From the NCBI GenBank assembly GCA_033964015.1, contig CM066925.1, positions 496,001 to 560,000 on the forward strand: a DNA stretch of 64,000 nt. Reading direction: 5' to 3'. Position numbers and translations under genes: made by a program. Numbering within the stretch: position 1 is the stretch's first letter; the number at the start of each line of letters is the position of its first letter. A model generated the notes under the pieces. It had not been told where the DNA came from and searched no databases. It saw nothing but the letters and a program-made list of their open reading frames with translations. Source of the stretch: Scolanthus callimorphus. Lineage: Eukaryota > Cnidaria > Anthozoa > Actiniaria > Edwardsiidae. Positions 20,488 through 33,141 of this stretch are shown one piece after another.

Positions 20488-22066
20488 TAAGGCCCCTGGT
20501 CCAGATGGGAGTCACCCGCGCATCTTAAAAGAGTGCGCAGTAGAACTTGCCCCTTCTCTGTGCGCCTTGTTCAACCTTTCCCTCCGCACTGGTTCACTAC
20601 CACCTGAATGGAAGTGCGCAAACATCGCCCCGGTGTTCAAGAAAGGTGTCAAATCCGCCGTTTCTAACTACAGACCGATCTCGTTGCTTTCCATCGTCAG
20701 TAAGGTGTGCGAGCGGTGTGTTTTGAACCATCTCCTGCCCGGCCTTAGGGACTTGTTATCCGCCTTGCAACATGGTTTTGTGGAAGGTAGATCTTGCGTC
20801 ACTCAACTTCTGTCTGTGTTGGATGAGCTTGGTGCTAGCCTGGACGCTGGGATGGAAACCGATGTCATCTATTTAGAGTTTTCTAAAGCTTTTGACTCGG
20901 TGCCGCATCAAAAGCTCCTACACAAGCTCTCCTTGTACGGTATTGATGGACCCTTGTTAGATTGGTTCGCCGACTACCTGTCGACCAGGTCGCAGCGAGT
21001 CCTGGTGGATGGTGCCTATTCCTCCTGGTCCAAAGTCATCTCTGGAGTCCCACAAGGCAGCCTACTAGGTCCGGTTCTGTTCCTGCTATATATCAACGAC
21101 CTGCCGGACGTGGTTAGCTCTGGGACTAGCATCGCATTATATGCTGACGATGCCAAGTGCTCCCGCGCCATTCGGGGCCCTGATGACCACCAGCGTCTGC
21201 AAGCTGACTTAGTTAATTTAGATAAATGGACTGACGTCTGGGGGCTATCCTTCAATACTAAGAAATGCGAAGTTATTAGAGTATCCAGGAAACGGTCTAG
21301 CTGCGCGCCTTCTCTTGTGACCAATCCCTATAAGATCAGTGGGCATGCCTTGACGGTTGCATCTTCACAAAAAGACCTCGGGGTCACTGTTAATAGCACC
21401 CTCACTTGGGGTGACCATATTTGTACCGTGGTTGCCAAAGCAAACCGGATGCTTGGCTTTCTGCGCCGTCACTGCTTGCCTCTAGGGACTGGCCAAAAGA
21501 GACTTTTATATTTAACTTTTGTGCGCTCCCATATGGGCTACGCTAGCGAGGTCTGGGCCCCTCAGTCCCGTACCACCGACATTAAGTTACTGGAAGGTGT
21601 CCAGCGTCGCGCCACGCGCTTTATTCTTGCATGCGACCCCAGGCCAGAACTCAGACCTCGTTACAACCAGCGCCTCACTATTCTTAAGCTGCTGCCCATC
21701 TCTTACTGGTTAGAAGTAAAAGACCTATGTTTCCTGTTCAAAGCCCTCAGGGGAGAAATCAATTTCCCTATTAACAACTTCGTCTCCATTAACACAGGCC
21801 GCACAAGAAGCGCTGCAAGTAATTTAGATCTCCGCCCCAGACGTTTTAGAACTTCACTTTTTCGGGACTCCTTTTTCAATAGAATTGTCTTAATCTGGAA
21901 TAATCTGCCTGTCGACATCCGTAAATCTAGCTCCTCTACTGTTTTCAAACAAGATTTGAAATCCTTCTATTTTAATAAACTGTACACTCATTTTGATACG
22001 GATAGAATCCGCACCTGGAAAACTGTCTGCCCCTACTGCAGATCATTGAACATTAACTGCTGCTAG
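20450..22066 (+). pseudogene. LINE reverse transcriptase
   Basis: No true ATG at the frame start (a GTG); this is the continuation of the endonuclease ORF after a deletion of roughly 100 codons and a frame change. RT blocks are in order: GLDPSKAPGPDG, SNYRPISLLSIVSKVCER, YLEFSKAFDSVPH (catalytic Asp), GVPQGSLLGPVLFLLYINDL, ALYADDAK (YADD), then the thumb and the C-terminal Cys/His-poor tail. No internal stop in over 530 codons. Confidence 0.9.
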
Positions 22067-22260
22067 ACCAGTCTATGCATAATATATATATATATATTTA
22101 CATTTTATAATTTTTGTATTGTCATTGTAACCCGTTAAGTGTTGGGGGCGTGTCTCGTCGGGACCTCCGTGTCCGTTTACTCGCCCCCTTCACGTGACAT
22201 TATTTATTTATTTATTCCTTCCAGTCACGTGTAGAGTCTCTAAAATAAAAATAAAATAAA

Positions 22261-23890
22261 TTAGATTGAATACCACACAGACCCTTGACCGCCTGGCTTA
22301 CAGGTTAGATTGAATACCACACAGGCCCTTGACCGCCTGGCTTACAGGTTACATTGAATACCACACAGGCCCTTGACCGCCTGTCTTACAGGTTAGATTT
22401 AATACCGCACAGGCTCTTGACCGCCTGGCTTACAGGTTAGATTCAATACGGCACAGGCCCTTGACCGCCTGGCTTACAGGTTAGATTGAATACCACACAG
22501 GCCCTTGACCGCCTGGCTTACAGGTTACATTGAATACCGCACAGGCCCTTGACCGCCTGGCTTACAGGTTAGATTGAATACCACACAGGCCCTTGACCGC
22601 CTGGCTTACAGGTTAGATTCAATACCGCACAGGCCCTTGACCGCCTGGCTTTATAGATTAGATCGGATACCGCACAGGCCCTTGACCGCCTGGCTTACAG
22701 GTTAGATTGAATACCACACAGGCCCTTGACCGCCTGGCTTACAGGTTAGATTGGGTACCACACAGGCCATTGACTGTCTAGGCACAGTTCCTGAAAGGTT
22801 GGATAAAGTAGATAGATTAGATCGGATACCGCACAGGCCCTTGACCGCCTGGCTTACAGGTTAGATTGAATACCACACAGGCCCTTGACCGCCTGGCTTA
22901 CAGGTTAGATTGGGTACCACACAGGCCATTGACTGTCTAGGCACAGTTCCTGAAAGGTTGGATAAAGTTTTCCATGGATAAAAGTTATCTGTTGTGTAGG
23001 ATTTGTTTCGGATTTATCCGTTGGATAAGCGTTTATCGACTGATAACTCTTATCTGACATTCCAGGAACCGGCCCCTGGCTGACAGGTTAGAACAGGCTA
23101 GATTGAATACAGCACAGGCTCTTGACCGCCTGGCTTACAGGTTAGATTGAATACCGCACAGGCCCTTGACCGCCTGGCTTTATAGATTATATTCAATACC
23201 ACACAGGCTCTTGATCGCCTGGCTTTATAGATTAGATTCAATACCACACAGGCTCCTGACCGCCTGGCTTACAGGTTAGATTCAATACCGCACAGGCCCT
23301 TGACCGCCTTGCTTTATAGATTAGATTCAATACCACACAGGCTCTTGACCACCTGGCTTTATAGATTAGATTCAATACCACACAGGCTCTTGATCGCCTG
23401 GCGTTATAGATTAGATTCAATACCACACAGGCTCCGGACCGCCTGGCTTACAGGTTAGATTCAATACCGCACAGGCCCTTGACTGCCTGGCTTACAGGTT
23501 AGATTGAATACCACACAGTCCCTTGACCGCCTGGCTTTATAGATTAGATTGAATACCACACAGGCCCTGGACCGCCTGGCTTGACAGGTTAGATTGAATA
23601 CCGCACAGGCTCTTGACTGCCTGGCTTACAGGTTAGAGTGAATACCGCATTGGTCCTTCACCTGCTGGCTTTATAGGTTAGATTGAAAACCTCACAGGCT
23701 CTTGACCGCCGGGATTTACAGGATAGATTGAAAACAGCACAGGCCCTGGACCTCTGGGCCTTACAGGTTAGATTGAAAAACCACCAGGCCCTTGACCAGC
23801 TGGCATGACAGATTAGAATGGCAACTGTGCTGGCCCTGAACTAGCTTACAGGTTAGATAGAATACTACGCAGGCCCTTGACTGCCTGGCA
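22261..23890. repeat. 44-bp satellite array
   Basis: About 35 head-to-tail copies of TTAGATTGAATACCACACAG GCCCTTGACCGCCTGGCTTA CAGG with variants (..TTTATAGATTAGATTC..). A composite block of about 160 bp (22651-22809) is repeated at 22813-22970, so there is higher-order structure. Copies decay towards 23.6-23.9 kb. Single unit 18945-18992 is the same array left of the LINE. Confidence 0.95.
22942..23072. mobile_element. Short MITE-like insertion in the satellite
   Basis: A non-satellite block bounded by GTTCCTG and CAGGAAC, rich in GGATAA/TTATCC motifs in both orientations (TGGATAAAAGTTATC, TTATCCGTTGGATAA). Its left 40 bases also occur at the end of the preceding composite repeat (near 22780-22810), so it was amplified with the satellite. 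Confidence 0.5.
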
Positions 23891-26016
23891 GGTATAAGGG
23901 CATTGATGACTACCCCATAATAAACACTGTATCTGCAGGCTCGCCATGCTGATTCAATAGCAAGTACGGGTGAGAGACCACCTGTGTATGGCAGTTTAGG
24001 GGTTTAGGGCTCTGCAGATGCAATTATATATTACACACTCAGCCTAATATACAAGGTCTAATTATGCAGTCTGAATTAGGGACTCTGCAGGGTGTGACTC
24101 AGCAGTTAATTACGTATTCATTGTCGTCCAATCCAAACTATTAAAATTCCTATAGTGTTCGGGTCACCAACCCCAGCAAACCAGAGCACAGCAAAAAGTA
24201 CAAAAAGTAAAATATACAGACATTTATGAATAATTAAAATATTGCCTCCCCCCTGCAAAGCTAAAAATATATATTTCATTTCATGTCATTCATAATATAT
24301 ATATATTTATTTGTTGTTGTTGTAATAGTTTTACAACTATAAAATGTCTGAGATCCAGAAGTAATTTCTGTTTGAAAACACACTCTCTCAGATCAGCCCA
24401 AAGTAGTAAAGAAATTGAAATTTACAGATTCAAAGATTAAAAATCCGACCTTATTTGGGCCGATGGTCATAATTCGTTAGTTCTCAACTTATGGTGTTGA
24501 GATACAATAATGGATTATAGGAGGAAAAGAAACACAACATAGGGATTCCAAAGTCAAAAATCTTCAAGTTAGATCAGCCAATCACGGACGCAAAAATGGC
24601 ATATCAGCTATCAGCTATTTATAGATCCTGCAATTTGATCTGGCCAATTCCAAAGCTCAAGAAAAGATCAAAATTCTCACTGAATTTGCGATGTATCATG
24701 GGCAGTACCCTGATTGCAGCTCATTTGAAGTATTTTGTCTATATGTCATATCCAACAGTTATCAATCAAATTTCCAAAATACCACTAAGCAAGTTTTTCC
24801 TTAAAAGTGTCACGTAACAGATATAAACAAATACAACAAAAGTTCGCTCTTGCATCATATAATCTACAAGACGTCCCAGAGTATTTCCCTTTTTTATAAA
24901 CAACTACAAGCCCAAATACACAGTCACTAATATCTGCTTTTCTTAATGAAAATGTTAGGAGATATATGGAATAGCTTTTCGGGGAATATTGTTTGTATAA
25001 AACACATATCTTTCTATGCTTTTTGTGACTCGCACAGGAAGTCTGAGTAAAAACAGAGCCGAATTTATAACTGGCGGGCTCTTCCTGCGGAAGCCCGAGT
25101 AATAAACAGGCATCGAAATTTGATTAAAATACCCCCTGCATTCGAAACCCTTCACGAGATACCTTGGCTTTGCTTGATGAGGGTCCTTGTTAAGTGTAGG
25201 TTTTAAAATACCCCAAAAAGCAGCGTTTTCGTAGCGACTAACTTTTGCGCATGCGCTAATGACGTCATCGGTAATCTATCTCTCATTTTCCCACGTTTTG
25301 TAACTACCTTGCTCCTGGCTTTGCATGATGAGAGTCCATGCATTGTAGGTTAAGATTATTCAAAATTATCGATTTACAACAAACTTTTCTTTTTTGCAAA
25401 AACAGGTAAGTTCCCACATGAAGACACTAGCGGCAATTGGACGTATATATACTTTGGTGAAGGACAAGAAGTAAATACGGTAACTTGAAGTTTTAGTCGC
25501 GCTAAGTCCCGCAGATGACTCCCGAGGGACTGGATGGATGACCTCAGCATAAATGATGCTAATCTGGATGGATGACTTCAGCTTAAATTATGCTAATACG
25601 TAGGAGTGAACGAGTGAGTGACATCAAGTCACCACGATAACTCTTTGGCTGTTGCTACGCAACAAGCCACGAGTTAAAATCCATGCGTGTTCTATATTAT
25701 GCCAACAACATTGCAGCTTCAGAGAGGCTAGGCAGGAATGTGTTTATACACACTGGCCGCTCATCTAGGGATACAGTGCATTTGAATTCAATTATTGGCT
25801 TGGATGAGGGTGACTGGCATGATCACTGGTGGGAAAGTTATGTGTGATGACTTTCACGTGGCCCAAGCAACTTGGGATGTAGCCACTGGTGAAGTAAAAG
25901 AGCCTGTGTCAGCCTAGCAACATACCAAGTCGGCGAAAGCATCCATTTCCATCGGTTGGTTTAGGGAATGCAGCTGGTTATCTTCGATAAAATCTGCCGG
26001 TTTTCTTTGAAAAATA
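23891..26016. other. Long non-coding stretch
   Basis: No supported gene. It includes a duplicated motif (TACCTTGG/CTCCTGGCTTTGCWTGATGAG near 25160 and 25309), two 37-bp tandem units CTGGATGGATGACYTCAGC at 25530-25602, and a dispersed repeat at 25578-25680. Confidence 0.55.
25578..25680 (-). repeat. Dispersed repeat, copy 2 (see 8435-8535)
   Basis: Reverse complement carries AACTCGTGG, GATGTCACTCACTC and TTAGCATAATTT in the same order as copy 1. Confidence 0.6.
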
Positions 26017-26269
26017 TCATTTTCTTTTGAAAATTGATATTTATGAGTAATACTTACCTAAAATCTAAATTGAATATGCTAATTTGCCATCAAATGATAT
26101 GCACTAGGACAAAGGAATAAACATAATATTCCCGGATGTACCTACATATTATCCAGACTCCTACAGGATCACGCCACTTCGTTTGTGCAACGAGCGAAGC
26201 AGCAATGATTAAGGATGTAAAGCGGAGAGGTGGAGTACTTCTCCCAAGGAGTACGGAGGGCAAAATCAT

Positions 26270-26361
26270 TTAGATTTTAGGAAAGTATTACTCCTAAATA
26301 TCAATTTTCAAAAGAAAATGTATATTTATTTCGTAAACTTATCTTAAAATCTAAATTGAAT
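26270..26361. repeat. Internal complementary region of DIRS A
   Basis: Joins the complements of both element ends at a T/A-rich core (GAAAATG/TATATTT at 26320/26321). In DIRS-1 this region templates the circular intermediate. Confidence 0.85.
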
Positions 26362-26659
26362 ACCTGAATATCATGATAGGTGGCGGGTACAATCCTGTGG
26401 TATAGAGTAGCCACTTGACCGACCAACTTGTGTTCTGGTTTATCATGAGCAACTTGAACAGCATCCACTGAACGGTCACCAATGACCACATACATACTGT
26501 TGGTACTGACTGCACTTCCAGGTAAATTGCAAATCAATGCCAGGAGTTAGATACTAAGACAAGGTGTCTACACCTGTCCTCTTTCTATGTACAATATTTA
26601 CATGTCTAAACAAAACTAATTGTGGAAATGATATGCACAAAACTCCGAGAGCTAGTAGC

Positions 26660-27897
26660 TCTCTAGACTGTAGACTGGGCTACAGAGAGGGGTCCAAGTC
26701 TCTGGATCTGTTCTGAAAATCCAGACATGTCCCGGAGGTAAAAACTGGTAAACGTAGATTCATTGTTCCAATACGCCGCTCGCAGAATGTTCTCTAAGGG
26801 CGCATCGTTGAATAATGCCCAAGATGAGGCAATGGCTCGAACCTCGTGTGCCGATATACCAGTAGTATTCGTTGTTACCCAAGGTAGAATATGCCTGCCT
26901 TATGGCTGACCTAATCCACCTTGAGACAGAATTGGGGGTTAGCTTGTTTGATCCATCACCCAGTTTGTAGGGGATGAAAAGTCTAAAGCAGTTTCCTCTC
27001 TTGGGCTGAGTACGCTTAATATAATACTGTAATGCATGAGCAGAGCATGTTGTCAGGTTCCTGACTAGCCAGAAAGTTCCGTAAGGCCTGAATCACTACT
27101 GGAGGATTGGCATCCCCAATTTGATTCTTAGCTTTAAAGGCAGGGTTAGTAAAAATTGTCACATCTACCTTATGCCTGCCAAATCTCAGAGACCCAGGAA
27201 GTTGTGGGTTCTGTGAATCCGGCTCAAGAGGGAAGGCATGTAAGCAGCTTACCCTTCTAGCTGATGCCAAGGCTACCAGAAAAGCTGTCTTCCAAGACAG
27301 ATACTTCATGTCACATGAATCTAAGTGTTCAAAAGGCTCCTTCAAAAGGGCTCGTAGGACTAAAGCGAGATTCCACTGTGGAATAATCTTAGGAGAGCGA
27401 GGGCGTTCCATCTCAAACGCTCGCATCAACGATGACAATACTGCATCTGTACCTGGGTTCTTGCCAACGTATGACTTAAGCACTGACCCTAGAGCGGTAA
27501 CCCTTAATTGTCGATGGCGCTAACTTCTTAACTGAGAACAAAAACTCAAAGAAGTCTGCTAATTGTTGAATAGAGGACTGGAGTGGATCAATCTGTTTTG
27601 AATCACACCAATCCGCAAACACCTTCCATTTGCAGTCATAAATTCCTGCGGAAGACTGCCGAATTGTGCGGGAGAGACGGGCTGCAACCGCTTCTGAAAA
27701 ATTTCTCTCTCGCGAGCCACGCTGGATATGCTCCAAGCGTGCAGATACAGGCATTCTGGGTGTTGGTGAAATACCGCTGACTGAGTTTGTTTGAGTAACC
27801 TAGGCAATGCTGGTATCTCCCTGGGGTGGTCCACTAGAAGACTTAGAAGAAGTGGTAACCACGGCTGAAAAAACTGCAGTGGAGCAATGAGAAGCAT
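26660..27897 (-). pseudogene. Tyrosine recombinase of DIRS A
   Basis: Core-binding part: RTIRQSSAGIYDCKWKVFAD and LAPSTIKGYRSRVSA (27476-27897). Catalytic domain: TAFLVALASARRVSCLHAF (Arg I), then SAHEVRAIASSW (HxxR) and ILRAAYWNNESTFTSFYLRD with the likely nucleophilic Tyr, ending GPLSVAQSTV with a stop near 26668. All catalytic boxes are present but split by frameshifts near 27478, 27050 and 26880. Confidence 0.85.
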
Positions 27898-28125
27898 TCT
27901 GCAGTGAAGTGAATGCTGTAGCTTGAATGAATGAATATACTTTATTTATACACGGTTATCCCTATCAAGTACGTATTTTATAAAAATATATGTAAGAAAA
28001 GTATTATTATAATTATATATATATATATACTATCCCTAAAACTACCTAAAACTACCTTAACCTGTTTTCCATGAGAGCCGTGTTGGAAGAAATAATAATA
28101 AAAACGATATTACGATTTTGAGAAA

Positions 28126-29982
28126 TCATAGGAAGTCCCTGCAGCCCGCTTTAAATGCATTTAGGGAGTCTGCGTGCCGTAACTCTGAGGGTAGGCTATT
28201 CCAAAGCACCGCACCACTATAGCTGAAGCTGTTTTTCAAATAGTTTGTGCGGGGCTTTGGAATAGCTAGCTTGCCCTCGGTGTCTCTCAGGGAATAAGCC
28301 GCTACGGTGTCCCGGCTAGTGAACATGGACTTAAGGTAATCGGGAGCAAGTCCATTGAGTGATTTAAACACCATTACAGCTTTATGATAGTTCTGGAGTG
28401 AACGAATATTTTTCCACCCCAGACTATCAATTAGAGGGTCGGCATTAGCGTCATAAACCGAATTAGTTAAAACTCTAGCGGCCCTATTTTGAAGTTTCTG
28501 CAATTTGGTGGCTAAAGTATTGCCACATGTATCCCAAACTTCAGAACAATAATTGAAATGGGGAAGCACTAGTGCATTGAAAATCATTCCTAAGGTTGCT
28601 GAGGGAACAAGAGGGCGAACACGTTTAATAGCACCAATGCCAGAAGCAATCTTTTTTGAAATCGCGTTAATGTGTACATTCCAAGATAGATTTTGATCAA
28701 TGTCCACACCCAACGATTTAGCTTCTGATACATGTTTGATGAGGCTTCCGTTAATCGTGAGGGCGGGTGATTTATCAAACGTGCTCAACCTTTGTCTAGA
28801 CCCTATCAACATATACTCGGTTTTGGACTGATTTAGAGTCAGCTTGTTTGCCATCAGCCAATCATTGACATTAGCGAGGTCTTCATTTAGATATAGTTCG
28901 ATATCCTCGATATTATTACTCGGAAATGTCAAATGTGTGTCGTCTGCATACATACGGGGTGTGGCGTGCGACAGGCAATTTGGTAAGTCGTTGATATAGA
29001 CCAAAAACAGTAGAGGTCCTAGTATGGTCCCCTGAGGAATACCACAAAGCAGCGAGCGACTATTAGAAAGTCGACTATTAACGCTGCATTTTTGGATGCG
29101 ACTGCTTAGATAAGACTTAAACCAAACACCTGAGGCACCCCCTATCCCGTATGCACTCAGCTTTGAGAGTAGGATTTCGTGGTCAACCGTGTCAAAAGCT
29201 TTTTTCAAGTCTAGGAAAACAACAGAGTTCACATTTCCACGATCAATATTGTAAGCCCAACTATTAGAAGCTTCGAGGAGAGCTGTGACTGTTGAATGGA
29301 GACCACGAAATCCTGACTGACAATTGGAAAGGAGTTTATTGTCATCAAGGAATGAATAGACTTGTTGAAAAACGATTTTCTCAAACACCTTTGCAATGAC
29401 AGGAATAATTGAGATTGGCCTATAGTTATCAAGAGCTGCGCGTTCCCCCTTCTTGAATAAAGGGATAACCTTTGCGCATTTCCATTCACTGGGAAAAATA
29501 CCAGTGACGATTGATTGATTAAAAATAACACAAATAGATTCCGCAATTAGATCTGGGCAAATGCGTAAAAGCCGAGCAGATATCTTGTCTAAACCAGTTA
29601 CCTTTGATTTGCACAATTTTGACAAGATAGAAAACACTGTTGAATTGTTAGTTTGTTTCAGCTCGAAATTATTCTGCGTGCAGGTTTGAGCTGTTAAATA
29701 TTTAAGGGGGGAACGTTTGTTAACATTATTAGGAATTTGTTGAGCTAGCTTTGGACCAATAGTTGCGAAATGGTGATTGAAAGCTTCGCTTATTTCTTGT
29801 GAATCAGTTATAGTTAAATCATTACAAGATATTTCCTTTATCGGAGGGCTCGCTTGTTTTCTTGAAGTCATTTCATTGATAATTCTCCAAGTCTTTTTCA
29901 GATCATTAGCGTTCTCTTGTAGAGTAGTATTATAATAGGACTCTTTGGCATTTCTTATTGCATTATTCACAGAATTACGGGC
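28126..29982 (-). pseudogene. Reverse transcriptase of the nested LINE
   Basis: 614-residue frame with LDNYRPISIIPVIAKVFEK, FLDLKKAFDTVDHE (catalytic Asp), CGIPQGTILGPLLFLVYIND, MYADDTHLTF (YADD) and a C-terminal tail. One TAA (29983-29985) separates it from the endonuclease; the reading frame is otherwise the same on both sides. Confidence 0.9.
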
Positions 29983-30694
29983 TTATTTGAATAAATTCCA
30001 ATCATAAGGGCATTTTGATTGAATTGCCTTTATTTTAAGGACATCACGCTGGCGCATACGCTGTTTTAAGTCAGCGGAAATCCAAGGAGTTTTAACACCC
30101 CTGACGCGTTTACATTGTAGTGGGGCGTGCCTGTCAACCACGCTGTTAAACATGGTTTTCCAGGCATGCCACATATGATTCGGATCGTTAAATGTTTTGA
30201 TGTTAGCCCAATTCTGTAAACTAATGTCGTTACGAAATAAATCGGCATTAAAATGCTTGAAATTCCTATATGTTATATTTGAGTGTTTCCCATTATTATG
30301 GCTAGCTGAGAGTTTGCGAAATGCATATATCAGGCTATGGTCGCTAATGCCGACGTGAGAGACACCGGAGCAAGCAATTTTATCTGGTTCGTTTGTGAAT
30401 ATCAAATCGATTGTTGTTGAAGTTGATTCGGTGATCCGGGTTGGTTCGCAAATTAGTTGATTCAAATCGAAAAGTTCAGTGACGCCTACCAAGACGCTGG
30501 TGGGATGGTCCAAAGCGGACGCCCCGACATTACAATTAATATCACCAAGCAAATGATATTCGATATGTTCAGAGTCTATCCTACCAAGTAAGGTTTCGAA
30601 AAAGTCGAATTTTTCTACGGTTGAATCTGGTGGTCGATACCAAGTGGCAACGAGAAAGGGCTTTGAACTTGGTTTTCTTATTTCAATGCATAAA
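29983..30694 (-). pseudogene. Endonuclease C-terminal part of the nested LINE
   Basis: Contains ATWYRPPDS, YHLLGDINCNVGA (GDxN) and GISDHSLIYAF (SDH). The open frame extends to 30747, but its first 16 residues (MWAYAFPPTPLVPQIL) belong to DIRS A; the fusion is a by-product of the insertion. The N-terminal part of the endonuclease is missing. Confidence 0.85.
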
Positions 30695-30699
30695 TTGTA

Positions 30700-32415
30700 C
30701 AGGATTTGCGGAACTAAGGGAGTTGGAGGGAACGCGTATGCCCACATTCCCTCCTAAGATATCGACATTGCGTCCACTGCCACCGCTTTGTCGTCCGGGA
30801 TTGGGGACACAAACGCTGGCAGTTTGTTGTTGTAGCGTGTTGCAAACAGGTCCACTACGGGAATGAACCATATTGCAAACAACTGCTTCACCACTGATGG
30901 GAGTATTGACCACTCGATCTTGAGCACCTGCGCTCTTCGAGGCGGTCTGCTCGAACGTTCAGTTACCCTGCCTGGGATGTGACAACCAATAACGTGATCA
31001 CTTCCTGTTGACACCAGAGGAGGATCTCCCAAGTTATTCGAAACATGTGCAACGAATGGGTTCCACCTTGATTACGAATATATGCCACTGCTGAGGAATT
31101 GTCGCAGTGAACTGTCACTGTTTTCCCCCTCAGCGGTTCTACAAATTGATGAAGAGCTTTCTGTATCGCTAGGAGCTCTATCTCGTTGATATGTCTGAGA
31201 GACTCTACTACTGTCCATGTCTCTGATACTGTCAGCTTCTCGTAGTGACCCACCCATCCCTCCTGTGATACATCTGTGTACAGGGCTACTTGAGATGTTG
31301 GTGGATGCAGGGGTTTCCCTTGTAAAACATTGGACCTCTTGGTCCACCACAAGAGAAATGGGTCTAGGAACGAGTGGTCGAGTGGAATTCTGTCTGACAG
31401 ACTTCCCAATTTGGGCCTCCAGTGGGCTAAAAGATACAGCTGGAGCGGCCTGTATCGAAGAGGGCCATATGGTACTAGATCTGCTAGTGAGACAAGTCTC
31501 CCCAGCAGAGACAGAAAGTCCCTGGCAACAACATACTGTGCTAGTCGGACACGACGCACATGTGCCGCGACTTGTGCAACTCTTAAAACAGGTGGAAACA
31601 TTAGTCCCCGATCTGTCTGGTAATGGGTCCCCAGAAAGAGAAAGTCCTGGGATGGTACCAACTCCGCCTTCTCCTGGCTGGGAAGCCATCCTAGACAAAT
31701 TATCAAAGGTAGAAGATACTGAATCTGAGATCCTAATTCCTGTGGCGACTGGTGTCGAAGCAACCAGTCGTCCAGGTAGTTGTGAATGTTGAAGCCCAGT
31801 GATCGGAGATGCACCATCATTGCATCTACCACCCTGGTAAAGACCCGTGGACTGGGGGAAAGACCGAAAGGGAGACCTCGGAACTGGAATATCTTCCCTT
31901 TGTAGCAGAAACGAAGGTATTTCCGAGATGCAGGATGTATTGGAATGTGAAAGTAAGCATCCGATAGATCCACCGACACAGCCCAATCCCCTTCCTGAAT
32001 TGCACAATGTAGATTGCGTGTGGTCTCCATGTGAAATTTTTTCTACCGTTAGATGTCTGTTCAAACCTCGCAAGTCTATGATTAGACGGAGTTTGCCATT
32101 CTTTTTGGGAATGACAAACAGAGGACTGTAGAACCCTGTCGATTTGGTGTTCTGCACCTCCTCTATGGCATTCTTCTCCAGCATGGACAATATTTCCTGT
32201 TCTAAGTGCTGTTTTCTGTTGCTGACCTCTGGCACAGGAAACGGCACTGCACATGTTGTCAATACTGGGAGGGACTGAAACTGGAGACAGTATCCCTGCT
32301 GGAGAAGCTGAATGACATAAGAATCCTTGCACACCTCTTTCCAGGAGGCAAGGAAATGAGACAGCCGACCTCCGACCGGTATAGAGGGTAGCGGTAGGTC
32401 TGAAAGATGTGACAT
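30700..32415 (-). pseudogene. RT and RNase H of DIRS A
   Basis: The fingers lie in the frame of 32415 down to about 32040 (GFYSPLFVIPKKNGKLRLII). After a one-base shift the frame at 32030-30963 gives AVSVDLSDAYFHIPIHP, GLPFGLSPSPRVFTRVVDA, IHNYLDDWLLRH (catalytic DD) and RNase H ALYTDVSQEGWVGHYEKL, TVTVHCDNSSAVAYI. Another shift near 30970-31030 leads to the linker VVDLFATRYNNKLPAFVSP shared by DIRS elements. The nested LINE interrupts downstream. Confidence 0.9.
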
Positions 32416-32448
32416 GAGTGGACAGGTTGGGGCCTACAGCCCGTCCAG

Positions 32449-33141
32449 TCATGCGTTTTTTGGCGTCTTCTTACCACTATTGTTAGGTGCCGAGCGTCTG
32501 GTCCTCCCCCGTTGGCCTTGACGCCGCATTGGGGTGGCAGACGGCAATGTTGAAGCCCTCTCATAGCCACGAGCAGCCTGTTTAGGAGCTCTAGCAGGCG
32601 TCTGATAGTTAGTGGTAGAAGTGTGGGTGGACCAGTTCCCTGCACGAGCCGCGAGGGGTAGTCTAGCCCGCTTCTGTCGCTCTGATGCCTCCTTAGCAAC
32701 AGCAGTTATTTGGCCTGCAAACAATGAAGGCTGAGTTGTAGCAGTACTACGCAGATAGTTTCTGAGTTGAATCTCTCTTGCTACCTTGGACTTATCTAAG
32801 AAAGAGTCCCTTCTGATTAGCGTCAGGTTGCCTAAAAGCTTAGCACTTATATTGGCCAAGTGAGAAATAGCCCTAGCCTGGGATTTCTTAAGATTGAGAA
32901 GCATCTGAAGCTTAGGAGGTAAGTCCTCATCCCCAGTATGTATGCTTGTGATATACTCCTGGAGAAGACTTGTGGATGCTATTTCAAAATGTTCCACATA
33001 GGAAATGACATCCAAGCTGGAACGAGCTAATGACTCTACAGCTTTAACATTAGCTAGTTTAGCTGTAATATTAGATTCAGGAGATCCAATTAACTGGAAA
33101 TCCTTCCAACTTCTGAGGTGTTTGTTCCACAACACCATCAT
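32449..33141 (-). pseudogene. Gag of DIRS A, C-terminal part
   Basis: 230-residue frame with a helical central part (LPPKLQMLLNLKKSQARAIS, LLGNLTLIRRDSFLDKSKVA) and an Arg/Gln/Gly-rich C-terminus (MRRQGQRGRTRRSAPNN), typical of DIRS Gag. It is out of frame with sequence just upstream (a frameshift near 33121). The N-terminal half is not recognisable. Confidence 0.7.

Larger units (their letters stand above)
18993..22260 (+). mobile_element. CR1/Jockey-superfamily LINE inside a 44-bp satellite
   Basis: The element starts after TTAGA (18988-18992) and ends in an A-rich tail (TAAAATAAAAATAAAATAAA) followed by TTAGA again (22261-22265), consistent with a short target duplication taken from the satellite unit. 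It contains an endonuclease ORF and an RT ORF. An internal deletion removed the region between them. Confidence 0.85.
27925..30694 (-). mobile_element. LINE nested in DIRS A (5'-truncated)
   Basis: The 3' tail is a (TTCA)n run at 27925-27937 (read on minus), preceded by AT-rich 3' UTR. The 5' end is truncated inside the endonuclease. DIRS coding resumes on both sides: RNase H/linker MWAYAFPPTPLVPQIL to the right and MLLIAPLQFFQPW to the left, with a shared CAA at the joins. Jockey/CR1 superfamily by its RT. Confidence 0.9.

Noticed and set aside
23238..23426. Repeat protein on the minus strand
   Set aside because: It is a chance open frame across several satellite units of 44-45 bp.
31217..31792. 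Plus-strand 191-residue ORF
   Set aside because: It is antisense to the clear RT/RNase H frame of DIRS A.
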